Source: Diploptera punctata
Lineage: Eukaryota; Arthropoda; Insecta; Blattodea; Blaberidae
DNA: 64,000 nucleotides
NCBI GenBank assembly: GCA_030220185.1
Contig: JASPKZ010002335.1
Location: 100,001-164,000, forward strand
Direction of reading: 5' to 3'
This document shows positions 1 to 10,312 of this stretch, piece by piece (positions within the stretch are counted from its first letter, which is position 1; each line of letters begins with the position of its first letter). A program made the translations under genes and the position numbers. The notes below the pieces were generated by a model. That model saw nothing but the letters and a program-made list of their open reading frames with translations. It did no database searches and was not told the DNA's origin.

Positions 1-1084
1 TTTACAAAAAAAAAAAAAAAAAAAAAAAGGAAAATCAAACATTTCGTACCATGTACTGCAATAAAAAAAAAGAACGCCACTTTCACCAACATTTATGAGT
101 AAACCATGGCAAACTTAAATAGTTTTTTTGCACGATAATGCGTTCTGTCGTACTTACAGGAATGGCGACCATGATTGAAAGTTCAATTTCCTAAATTTCG
201 GGGTTGCCAACCTATAAATAACTATATTGTAATATTACAAATTACGTACTTAGGACGGGGCGGGAAGTAAAACCACTGTCTTTTATGTATACTACGCACA
301 ACGTATATACAAAAACATATCCAAAAAGTAGTGTTAATATACATTATACCAAACAAATCACTGCATTTTAAATGAACTGAGAATTATTTGAAGCAATATA
401 AAACAATGAATTTTTACTTGTCGCCATTTTGTTCCTGATTGGTGTCACGGCCTGTTCTAGTCTCAACTAAATTATTTTCGGCATTTAGCGTATAGGCTAT
501 ACATTGGCTAGACTGGTAACGTCAGTCAGTTGTTTATAATGAACGCAAATATTGCCAACAAAGATGTTATAATTTTACAATTATTTATTATTTTGAAAAC
601 ACCATCGTACAAAACATAATGTATAATACACGTTTGTGAAGTGTTTTACAGAATCTCGTAAATTAAAAACCTCGCTATCGATCGGTTTTCAATCATATCC
701 TCACTTTGTAAAAACCACTTCCCAACCTCGCATTGTAATATACTATTACAAATAAAGAAGCAACGATAATGTTATGGATATAAATAAAAATATAATAGTA
801 TCAGTAATTATTACATTCTTTCTACTTCTTAGTTCAATGTCTCCATTTCTGGTAGATGCATGCTCCACAGTAACACGACCTGTTGACAGAACATGTTAGA
901 ACATTGGATCACATACACGGGCACTACTGTTTTTTTTTTGCCAAAGAAGGATTTGGAGAGCCTCCTCGAATAAAGGATCAGCTCCGAGATGTACGATCAT
1001 TTTAAGACAAGATACACATTCACTCACACATCATGAAAAGACGGTCATTAGATATTCTTGAGAAAAGGTTTCAGAAGACTAGAT
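1..1084. other. AT-rich intergenic DNA, nothing recognised
   Basis: Opens with an A-run at about 5-28. No ORF, tRNA-like box, terminal repeat or LINE motif was seen on either strand. Confidence 0.5.
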
Positions 1085-1290
1085 AGAAGACTAAATTGGA
1101 ACGATCACATAGATAGAATGGAGAACAGTGCATTAGTGAAGACAGTACGTGACTGGACACCTCAGCAGAAAACGTCATTAGGAAGACCACAACTACGATG
1201 GAAGGACGTCACCATACCCCGGACCTGAAGTGAATGAACACGCAACAAGCTTCCAGCTTTCATGCGTAGAAGAGGAAGAAGAAGAATGTT
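1085..1290 (+). mobile_element. LINE reverse-transcriptase C-terminal fragment with GAA tail
   Basis: The + strand reads RLNWNDHIDRMENSALVK, then SLGRPQLRWKDV, in one frame. This is the W-HI-RM ... GRP-RW-D signature at the end of many insect LINE RT proteins, downstream of the catalytic domain. A stop follows, and a GAAGAAGAA run near 1271-1285 is probably the 3' tail. Only about 45 codons remain, so this is a 5'-truncated dead copy. The clade cannot be told. Confidence 0.6.
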
Positions 1291-1314
1291 CATCTGTTAT
1301 ATAAACTATATTCA

Positions 1315-1415
1315 TTGGATACACCTAAACATCCCAGACGCGATATGGCATCATACGTTAAACTATATTATATACATCAATTCATATTGCGTCTGGGATG
1401 TTCAGGTGTATCCAA
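1315..1415. repeat. Hairpin-forming inverted repeat
   Basis: Arms 1315-1347 and 1383-1415 (33 bp each) are reverse complements with two mismatches, separated by a 35-base AT-rich loop. The left arm begins TTGGATACACCTAAACATCC. It could be a small fold-back transposon or a structured transcript. No target duplication is evident. Confidence 0.7.
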
Positions 1416-1499
1416 TTGCTATATATCCCAAAATATTTTTTCGGAATTCTTGACCATATCCTGAAAAGATATTTTGGAATATATAAAGATAGCAACAAC

Positions 1500-2420
1500 A
1501 TTTGATTAAGACTAAACAAAGTTTATATGTAAATAATAAAACTGTAATAGACATGGGTTTTAAATCAAAACAACAAAAAATCATGGTGTCAGACAAGGGT
1601 GTCCTTTATCACCTTCTCTTTTTAATTTATACAGACGAAGTTATGTTAAAGTGGCAGATTAATTTAAATAAACATTTTAAAATAAATAATAAACTGTTGG
1701 ATACAATATTATTTGTCGATGACCAAGTAGTGATTTCCAGTTCAGAAGATGATCTACAAAGAGCTATTTTTAATTTGGAAAAAAATAAGTGTCAATTACA
1801 ATTTAAAAATTTCAAAGAATAGAACTAAAATTTTAGCATTAAAAGGACACGATACCTTAAGAGCAAAAATAGTAATTGATAATAACATTTTAGAATAAGT
1901 GAACAGTTTTAAATATCTAGGTTTCAATTTATCATACATTAAAATTGAAGATATTAATGACAAAATAAATAAATTTAATCTAATGTGTGACACTATTAAA
2001 AGAACCCTTAAAAACACAAGAAAAGAAACAAATATTAAATTTTATAAAGTAATGGCTGTTCCTGTATTGATGTATGGATCAGAATGTTGGACGATCACTA
2101 AAAGACAAGAACAAAGATTGGAAGCAGCTGAGATGCTTTTTTTTAAAGAAATAGTATACTCTGGTGGATAAGAAAAGAAATGAAGATATAAGAAAGGAAC
2201 TAAATATTTTCAAACTTATAGACAGAATAATTAAATATACGAAAGCCTGGAAAGAACATATTGATAGAATGCCAGAAGAAAGGTTTCCAAAATTGTTGCT
2301 AAATTATAAACCACACGGAAGGAGAAATGTTGGACCCCCACACAGAAGAATTTTAACAATTCAAGCCTTCATGAAACCGGAACGAGCCAACAGGCTTAAT
2401 CCCTGGATGATGATGATAAA
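1500..2420 (+). mobile_element. LINE-B fragment (RT core to C-terminus), degraded
   Basis: RT landmarks occur in order across three frames. GVRQGCPLSPSLFNLY lies near 1587-1632. FVDDQVVISSSEDDLQ, the catalytic pair with V in place of the usual A, lies near 1710-1760. FKYLGFNLSYIKIEDIN is near 1908, MAVPVLMYGSECWTITK near 2052, and the RMPEER...YKPHGRRNVGPP tail near 2268-2340. Frameshifts near 1630, 1820-1900 and 2160 and stops break it. Family size implies most of the 5' half is missing. No target duplication was found. Confidence 0.8.
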
Positions 2421-2439
2421 GATAGCCGTGAAAGCCTTA

Positions 2440-2670
2440 TTCTAGTCAGCAATGGCTGTGTTTATATGACAGAATACAGTATATGGTCAAGAAAAAGATC
2501 AAGAAACCACATTTCAAGAATTTCTGACTTTCGTCATGAATGGAAAATAGACACCCTAACACCCTTAGGACGTCCAAAATGATGGCAGGAGAGTTGATCG
2601 CTTTCTAGCACACGCACTGTTGAAAGGCTCGAGACTCACGGGGAAGAAGAAAAAGTTATTTAATTTTAAT
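2440..2670 (+). mobile_element. Short LINE C-terminal relic
   Basis: One frame reads RSRNHISRISDFRHEWKID, then TPLGRPK, a stop, and WQES. This matches the GRP-RW tail seen elsewhere in the window and ends near a GAAGAAGAAA run. Very short and eroded, so identification rests on the spacing of HIS-RIS and LGRP. Confidence 0.4.
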
Positions 2671-3439
2671 GATTATGAAATGGATCCTGTCAATAAAATT
2701 AGAATTTATCACTTGTCGTCTTTGTATTAATTTAACAACGCTTTTTAACAGCCCAAATCGTTTTCGACGCAATTCAATTCTGGGCTTGAAAGGACCGTCA
2801 TATTTTCCTCAGATACTTATTTTTCCAGGTTTTATTTAATTATACCTGACGTTAATCTACGGCACGTGACCACGGTGTTAATTTCCTTCAGAAGGACATT
2901 TATGCCCATAAAAAGTCGATCGACGGCGCCCGGGTTTGAATCTGCGTACCTTCGAACCAGAGGCGAGGATAGTAATCTTTAAAGTGGGTGGATTATATTT
3001 AATACCACGCAGGATGGACCTGTTATAGAAGCATTTAACAATAGCTTGGTTTCTCCGCCCTGCGGAGATGCCTATTTGAGACCTCGCAAGTGGCATTTTA
3101 CTTGCGCTAGGAAATCCTCTATAATATTGATTATATCAGGTGTGCGTTTTAAAGACAGAGTACTGTTTTATCTTCATCCATGTCCCAAGGTGCTATAATT
3201 CCTGGGATATTACACATTATTTTTTTAAAACTAAAAGCAGGCTATTTAATATAGTTACGTATTGCATAATGTTCTATAGTAAGATAGTGCTTTACTGAAG
3301 AAAGAATCACATAATTTTAATATGCTATTACAATTTATTACAGCGATTCTGGTGCAAAAAACAGTCTATAGGAATTCGAAGAAAATAATATATATAAAAG
3401 TTACATTGTCTTAGCAGTATACATGAATAATAAGCTGAG

Positions 3440-3441
<2 letters not shown>
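2671..3441. other. Unassigned intergenic stretch
   Basis: Mostly AT-rich. A GC-richer patch at about 2925-2965 carries, on the minus strand, a TTCAAACCCGGGCGCC box that could be the B-box of an old tRNA-derived SINE, but no A-box or body is clear. Confidence 0.3.
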
Positions 3442-3523
<82 letters not shown>

Positions 3524-3524
3524 C
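3442..3524. repeat. (TA)n-(TG)n compound microsatellite
   Basis: About 45 bases of alternating TA followed by about 38 bases of mostly TG. Dipeptide-repeat ORFs here (HTHTH, YIYIY) are artefacts of the repeat. Confidence 0.95.
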
Positions 3525-3835
3525 CCTCACCGTACCCGACCGGTTTAAGGCACAACATGAATTGTTGCATAGGTAAGCACAACGGAAATGGATCAGCATC
3601 ACAGACCACTTTCAAGTTTTGCGCAAACTGGTAGACGTGGGAGTTAGTCGTGTTGTTGAGCTTGTGTGTGTTAGATCGTCTCTCTACCAGTACGTGTTAC
3701 ATACACTGTAAGTATTAAATTCCCTTCATTCAGTAATTCCCAGTCGGAGTGTGACTAGTGTAACCCAACCCACCAACTGATTTCGTCCCCGTGACCATTT
3801 CAAACTTTTAGGCTTCAATTCTAAAGTTTATACCT
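3525..3835. other. Unassigned stretch
   Basis: No coding or repeat signal recognised between the microsatellite and the SINE-1 relic. Confidence 0.4.
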
Positions 3836-4100
3836 ATACGTGACTTGTGGTGGTTCGATTGCCCATAGTAGAAGGCATTTTCTCATGGAATTTCGGTCAG
3901 TTTGGGACCAGTTCACCGAGCAACGTGAGGAATTTGGGTGGGTGCAATAAGTAGAGGCTCCAGGTTGAAAAACTAGCTACAATGGCTGGAGGACCCGACA
4001 TGCTGACCACATGTCTTATATTGACTCGAGATCGTCCACCTCTATGATTAATACATATGGATGTGAAGTGATCAGCCGCTTGATAGGTCATGGTTTCATA
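3836..4100 (+). mobile_element. SINE-1 body, degraded, head missing
   Basis: Contains, in + orientation, the SINE-1 landmarks ACTTG...TGGTTCGA, TTTTCTCATGGAATTTCGG, the GGTTGAAAAACTAGC segment, and CATATGGATGTGAAG with CAGCCGC. These match the well-preserved copies at 13464 and 20400 in reverse orientation. The tRNA-like A-box is not recognisable. Confidence 0.6.
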
Positions 4101-4127
4101 GGCCTGTCGTGTGATGGGATGTTTGCG

Positions 4128-4164
4128 CACACACATACACACACACACACACATACAAACATAC

Positions 4165-4210
<46 letters not shown>

Positions 4211-4246
4211 CTGTGCATGTGTAATATGGGTGTGTGTGTGTGTGTT
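4128..4246. repeat. (CA)n-(TA)n-(TG)n compound microsatellite
   Basis: A CA tract, then TA, then TG, so the whole is roughly self-complementary and could fold back on itself. ORFs through it are repeat artefacts. Confidence 0.95.
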
Positions 4247-5204
4247 TTTTTTTGTCCGGAGTAAGTACGAAATATACCTGAGAAATTGAGAAAACTTGCG
4301 CAAATGCGTTGCAGAACTTAAAAAAACCAACATAATTTTTAAACTTAAAAATCTAATCAAAATAACTTATTCTAACTTCATATGTGTCCATGTTGTGTAG
4401 TATATGTTAATTTTAAGTGTCACCTAAAGTTTCGTAGACTGTCATTTGCGCTAGAATTGCTTTCATTTCCAAACATATTAATATAGTTAAGTTTAAATGT
4501 TAAACTATAGAGAGAGGGAGCGAGATAAGACTGGCAATAGTGTGAACAATTACAATTGACACAGGCGCTTCTGTTAGTCCTATAGTGTGCTGAAACTATG
4601 GCGTTTTCCTATAATTTCACCACTGCAGAGACAGTTGAAGATCTCAAAGTGCGGTGGTGTAGAGAAGAAAGTAACAGAATCAAATGTAAATTCGATTACT
4701 CAAAGAGATAGACGTTTGCGCCTCTGATAAATACTCTACAGGTGAAATCACGAAGACGCGAGTCTAACATCACGAACACAATGAATCATCTTCAGTCCAT
4801 GACGTCAGATTTGCAACACGCAAAAAAAGAGTGAAGGAGGTCACAAGTAAATTAAAACTTCACTTCAGCGATTATTTAATTTCATGGTTATTCAAAGAGG
4901 AGTAATTTACACTATGTAGGTTCATAGCCGCCCCGGCGTAAGCTCTACTATAATAAATAAATAACTGAAGGGAGAAGGAATGGGGGAAGGATAAGGAAGG
5001 GATATAGGGATAATATTGAGGAAATAGCAATGAAAAAAGTAAAGGAAATGGGGAACTGAGTTGAGAAACAAGTAACTCTGAAGGAAGCAGCCCCAATCCT
5101 GTAATGTTGATGGGAAAGTAGAAAAATAAGTTATTCAAAGATCCTTTAACATTTAAAGTCATATCGCGCCAGGATCTTAAAGAATCTTATATACTCAATA
5201 TAGG
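4247..5204. other. Unassigned stretch with a purine-rich patch
   Basis: No gene seen. About 4965-5080 is strongly purine-rich on the + strand (GGGAGAAGGAATGGGGGAAG and similar). It may belong to the LINE relic that follows but this cannot be shown. Confidence 0.35.
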
Positions 5205-5515
5205 ATTTAAAAAGAGATCAGGGCTGCTTGGTTCAGGTTAGGGGCATGGAAATTTTAAAAAATTAGCGACGATCACGATATGCGAATATGTCCAACGTGC
5301 GGGAGCTTTGAAGACGAGATACATATATTAGGAAAATGTAACGATTTAGAATATTGGAGGCATCAGTTATTACCGGAAAGATTTCTAAATTCAAATCGTG
5401 AAAGATTGGCATGCTACGAGTTACTGGTAAACCCAGAAAATTGGATAAACTTGGGTTGATTTCTGGACAAAACGCGGAAAATAAGAACAACACTTATTCA
5501 GGAATAAATAAATAT
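5205..5515 (+). mobile_element. LINE C-terminal zinc-finger-like fragment
   Basis: One frame reads AAWFRLGAWKF, then DMRICPTCGSFEDEIHILGKC, then LLPERFLNSNRERLACYELL, VNPENWINLG and a stop. The C-x2-C...H-x4-C pattern after an R-G-W motif is the usual end of the RT protein in several LINE clades. The + strand downstream to about 5760 is probably its 3' untranslated region, ending in AATAAAGTCC-like sequence. The RT domain is absent and one in-frame stop is present. Confidence 0.6.
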
Positions 5516-5944
5516 GTTAACAAATTGCAATACCATTAATTCTTAATACTTCTACATAACTAAGTTAATGTATAATGTAATTGTATTGATATCTAATTGT
5601 AACATTATTGTGTTTTTTTAAGTATATTATTACCAAACATCAACTTTTTGTAACGGACTATCAACAGCACGTACGGCTTACTGCCCGTGCGGTCCATATT
5701 TTTAAATAACATTGTATGTATCTTACTTTTAGTTTAATAAAGTCCTTATGTATATATTAAATGTATCCAGTAGACTGTGCATTACTATTGTTTTGTTTGT
5801 CAATAAATTCTGTATTTATTTATAGTATTTTTTTTAAATATCCTATTAATTTAGTGGCCTCTCTTCTTGAATAGTAATTTAAAATCTGACTAGGAATGCG
5901 TTGAAGATGTTGTTACCAAATTATTTCAATATATAGATATGACC
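5516..5944. other. Probable LINE 3' untranslated region and AT-rich DNA
   Basis: No ORF. A TTTAATAAAGTCC segment lies near 5732-5744. Nothing else recognised. Confidence 0.35.
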
Positions 5945-6235
5945 AATGCACATCTAGCGTAGTTGGTTAAGGCAATAAGTTACAAGCCTAAAGTTCGGGC
6001 GTTCGAGTTCCGGTAGAGTCACGATTTTAAACTGACCTAAACTTTCTAGCTGCACTAATCCTGGGGTCGACTCAGCCTCTATCGGAAATGAGTATTAGGA
6101 GTTTTCCGGGGGTAAAGGTGGTCGTCACGTAGGACTGGCAACTCGATCTCGTACCGATTGTCTACGTAGGTGGGAGTCTTAACTTCCTACTACCACAAGT
6201 GCTTCCCAGTAGTGCAGATATTTGTTGGATGTTCC
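5945..6235 (+). mobile_element. SINE-4 copy
   Basis: A tRNA-like head is present: A-box TAGCGTAGTTGGTTAAGG, B-box GCGTTCGAGTTCC. The body contains TTTTAAACTGACC, CTGGGGTCGACTCAGCCTC and GGGGGTAAAGGTGG. The same body occurs in reverse at 25421-25695. Confidence 0.75.
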
Positions 6236-6984
6236 GCATTTATTTATTCATCTTTCTTAAATTTTATGTACCCACTTGTTCTTGTCATGAACTTTATTTT
6301 TCAGTTTAGAGTATATAGGGAGCTTCAGTTGTAACTATATGCAGTCACGTCGCGAGGGAACATATCACAGCGGTGTAAATCGTTTCATGAGATGTGAAGT
6401 ACATGCTACATGTACTATTCTCTTTTGGCCAACAACTATTCGGAAGGAAATTATATTATTTTCTACAATACAAGCCGGAGGATTCAGAACATAAGGATGC
6501 GAGCTGGAAAAAATAAAATAAAATTTTAATGTCCGTATCAAAATGTGTTTATGATCAAGTGGGTTCTGATAATTACATTTCAAACCAGTTTTTTTTTTTC
6601 CATTTTTGACTTAATCTTCTTAAAAGACACCAGAGCTTCAACATGGGAGTGCTTTGGCTTTCTGAATAAATCCAATCTTTGTATCCTGGACATATTTAAT
6701 TCAATTTTTTATATTCATACATTTGATAAGATTTATAATAGCATCTTCCCATCAGTGCCCTGCTAATTTACAAATTACCTAGTGTGGCGGACCGGAAATA
6801 CGGCCATAACTCACATTCCATTCACCCATAATATACTGGGCTAGTGCAAGGGAATCTGCATGCCCAGTTCGAATAAATAACTAAAAAGCAAAGAACTGTT
6901 CAGTTTTTCTTCTATTGAATTCCTCACGATGTTGGATATGATATTTATACAAAAATCTCCGTAACGATACGGCCTAGAAGGCCT
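6236..6984. other. Unassigned AT-rich stretch
   Basis: No coding or repeat signal recognised; ORFs of 60-75 codons lack any familiar motif. Confidence 0.4.
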
Positions 6985-7278
6985 ATTGTATACATTCTGA
7001 CTGCTGGCCTCACATCCATATGTGTTAATCACATATGTTGGCGATCATTTAGCCAGAATAAGAGTGGCATGTGGTTAGTAAGTCGTGTCCAACAACTAGT
7101 AAAGCTGTTTTTTTTTCAACCTGGAGCCGCTACTTTTTGTAGCTACCCAAATGCCTCACGATGTTGGGTGTCAACCGGTCCCACACTGGCCAAAATTCCG
7201 TAAGAAAATTTCTTCCTCCATGGAGACCCGAACTAGTGCAAGTCTCTGCCTTAAATCGCTTGGGTATTGTGCGGGACG
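6985..7278 (-). mobile_element. SINE-1 copy, moderately degraded
   Basis: In reverse orientation it shows the SINE-1 order: CTGCTGGCCTCACATCC, the ACATGTGG block, CAACCTGGAGCCGCTAC, CCTCACGATGTTGGGTG, then the tRNA-like head ending GCGGGACG at the right. The B-box is mutated (CCCGAACTAG). Confidence 0.75.
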
Positions 7279-7574
7279 ATAAATATAAACAGACTAAATC
7301 AATTTTTAAAGGGGCGATTCAAACAGAGTTTATTTAGAACTTTACAAACAAAATCATGTGTAGCAGTATGACTCGTGAAGATTTTTATGTATGTTTTGAT
7401 ATGAATTTGATTATTTTTTTCGTACTTAACTTGAAATACGTGTCGCGTTTCTTTATGAAGATATTCTATCGCTCCTAAAAACGCAATGAAATTTTATGGC
7501 ATATATTATTACACACATCTGCAACATTATGCCGCTGAGATTGTAATAACAAGCCATATAGATCTGTAGCTCAA

Positions 7575-7900
7575 ATAAAAATACCAATCTATGGATTAAA
7601 TACACTCTCTTACAAAATACCATTTTATGGAATATATACCCTCTCTTACAAAATACCATTTTATGGAATAAATACACTCTCTTACAAAATATAATTTTAT
7701 GGAATAATACACTCTCTTACAAAATACCATTTTATGGAATAAATACACTCTCTTACAATATACCATTTTATGGAATAAATACACTCTCTTACAAAATATA
7801 ATTTTATGGAAAAAATACACTATTACAAAATATCATTTTATGGAATAAATGCACTCTCTTACAAAATATAATTTTTTGGAACAATACACTCTCTTACAAA

Positions 7901-7905
<5 letters not shown>
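7575..7905. repeat. 36-bp satellite, array segment 1
   Basis: About nine tandem copies of a 36-bp unit (ATAAATACACTCTCTTACAA plus AATACCATTTTATGGA). Some units are 34 or 35 bp. It is cut off on the right by LINE-C at about 7906, and resumes with the same phase-type sequence at 10313, so segments 1 and 2 were one array. Confidence 0.95.
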
Positions 7906-7953
<48 letters not shown>

Positions 7954-8152
7954 TATTTATTCTGGCAGAGTTAAGGCCATAAGGCCCTCTCTTCCACTCA
8001 ACCAGTACAAATACAAATAAATATTCGACAAATATACTAATTATAAACACTAAAGATACAATAAATGTAACAATGTAAATGTCATGTACAAACAACATTT
8101 TATAGGGTAATAACAATAATGATACGATAATAATAATAAATAATAATAATAA

Positions 8153-8197
<45 letters not shown>

Positions 8198-10312
8198 TGA
8201 TACATTATACGGGAAACACCAATTAATACGGGATATATATATATATATATATATATATCTTACACTGGATAATAATGAAGTCGATTTTAGAGCAAATATA
8301 AATTTAGATTTCTTTTAAAAGATGCCAATGTCCGGCAGCCCCTTATTTCTTGTGGTAGGGAATTCCAGTTGCGAGAAGTGGAGATGGTATATAACATGGA
8401 GTGATGTGATGTTCCTATGTTGCGGTATATTAAGTAAGAGACTATGTTGTGATCTTGTGTTTAAGTTATGGTTTGAGGATAGATACTGGAAACGGGATGA
8501 TAAAATAATTGGGAATCGAGGTATGTAGGATCTTAAATAGGAGAATTAGACAGTGCGATTTTCTTCTCTCTTTTAGATGTAGCCATGACAATTCGTGGAA
8601 TAATGGAGAAATGTGATCGTATTTTCGAACATTAAATATGAATCTGATACACATATTATGGACACGCTGCAGTTTGTCCGACAATCCGTCACTTATGTCA
8701 GTTAGTAGAAAGTCACAGTAGTCAAAATGCGGCATCACTAAAGTTTGGATTAAAATTCTTTTAAGAGTTGTAGGAAGAAAATGTTTAAGTCGCTTTAGGG
8801 AATGCATTATGGAGAAGATCCTTTTTGATGTTTGTTTTACTTGCTCATGCCATTTTAAATTAGAATCTAAGTAAAATCCCAAGTTTTTAACGACGTCGGT
8901 ATAAGGAATTTGTTCATTATCTAATATGACAGCCGGCATATTGCCATTGTTTATGAGGTGTAATAGCCTTGGATGTCCGATAATTATTGCTTGCGTTTTG
9001 TTTACATTTAGTTTCAGCCCATATTGTCTGGACCATAAAGATATATGCCTGAGGTCAGTGTTTACTTTGTCAATACATTCATTAATTTCGTCAGGCCTAA
9101 AATGTGTGTAAATCTGTAGGTCGTCAGCGTAAAGGTGATGCTTGCAGTTTTGTAGTTTCTTGGTCACGTCATTAATATAAATCGAGAAGAGGAGAGGAGC
9201 GAGGACGCCGCCTTGAGGTACCCCCTTTCCTCACCAAGCGCCAGGAAGAAATGCGATTATTAACAGAAACTGATTGCTGACGATTAGTGAGGTAAGATGC
9301 AAACCAATCAAGGCAGTTTTCCGACAGATGTAGTGTCTTTAGTCTTGCTAGCATTAAGTCTATATCTACTGTGTCAAAGGCTTTGCTGTAGTCGAGTAGG
9401 ACTATTGCGGTGAGTTTGCTTTTGTCCATTGAGTCTCTTATGTCCTCTACAATGTCAAGTAGTGCAGTACTTGTGTGATGTCCTGTTCTAAAACCAGACT
9501 GATGTTCATCAAGTAAGTCGTGTGTGTGGTGAGGTAGTCTGTTAACTGTGAGTGTATTATGTGTTCCAGTGCTTTAGATAAACAGGGAAGAATACTAATT
9601 GGTCTATAATCATCGAGTGTTGTGGGAGTGTTTGATTTCGGTGTAGGACGAACTAGAGCCATTTTCCAGAGTCTGGGATAAGTCCCAGTCATTATAGAGG
9701 CATTAAAAATGTGGGTTATTGTTGGGAGAATAATGTCTATTATTTTTTGCAGGAGAGTTATTGTTATATTGTCTATTCCTTGTGCTTTAGATTTAATACG
9801 TAATACTGCTCTTTTGGCGTCATCAGGTGAGATATAGGAAAAAAAGAATTTGTCTCGGGTAGGTTGGGAATATGACATTAGTTCATCTATTGTCTGTCGT
9901 TTGTGTTGTGAGGTGTTGTCAGAAGGGAGGCGGGTAAAATGGTCATTCAACTCATCTAGTGGTAGGTCAGCTGTTTCTACCTGTAGTTCATTTTGACAGA
10001 GGCCTATTGATTTTAAATTTTTCCACATGTCAGCTGAGTTGGACATAGAGTGTGTAATAATAGTATGGGCATATCTTAGTTTTGCATTCCTTATAGTCTG
10101 GTTGACTTTATTCCTCAGATGTTTGTATGTCTGTAAGTCTGTCAATTCTTTGTTCCTCCTGTATTTCCTGAATGCTCAGTCATGAGCAAGCGGATATTAT
10201 CAGACATCCAGGGTGCAGGTGGTCTTTTATACGTCTAGTCTTGATAGGAGCGTGTTTGTCATACAATTGTAAAATTATGTCATTAAAATTTTCAACTTTC
10301 TCGTCTACAGTT
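7906..10312 (-). mobile_element. LINE-C (CR1/jockey-like), 5'-truncated, inserted in the satellite
   Basis: Reads on the minus strand from a 5' breakpoint at about 10312, through the endonuclease-RT linker and RT, to a 3' untranslated region ending GGCCTTATGGCCTTAAC, AATAAATAAAG and an (ATT)n tail at about 7905-7950. A second (ATT)n run (8130-8193) and a TA run (8232-8258) lie inside the 3' region. Both flanks are 36-bp satellite. The junction sequence AAATAT occurs on both sides and may be the target duplication. About 2.4 kb; the endonuclease domain is missing. Confidence 0.85.
8287..10312 (-). pseudogene. LINE-C ORF2 remnant: reverse transcriptase with few lesions
   Basis: RNA-directed DNA polymerase of a non-LTR element. 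It starts in linker sequence (KVENFNDIILQLYDKHAPIK, then PPAPWMSDNIRLLMTEHS). The first RT motifs are RIKSKAQGIDNI and LDDYRPISILPCLSKALEH (about 9560-9800). Then come LLDEHQSGFRTGHHTSTALL, VLLDYSKAFDTVDIDLM (about 9360-9400), KGVPQGGVLAPLLFSIYIND and the catalytic HLYADDLQIY near 9110-9131. VVKNLGFYLDSNLKWHEQV follows, and the C-terminus WNSLPQEIRGCRTLASFKRN stops at 8287. Frameshifts near 10170, 9510, 9229 and 8400-8470 inactivate it; the catalytic aspartates are intact. YADDLQ and the WNSLP ending favour CR1/jockey-type, by inference. Confidence 0.85.

Noticed and set aside
3328..4360. HTHTHT/YIYIYI ORFs
   Set aside because: Translations of CA/TA/TG microsatellites.
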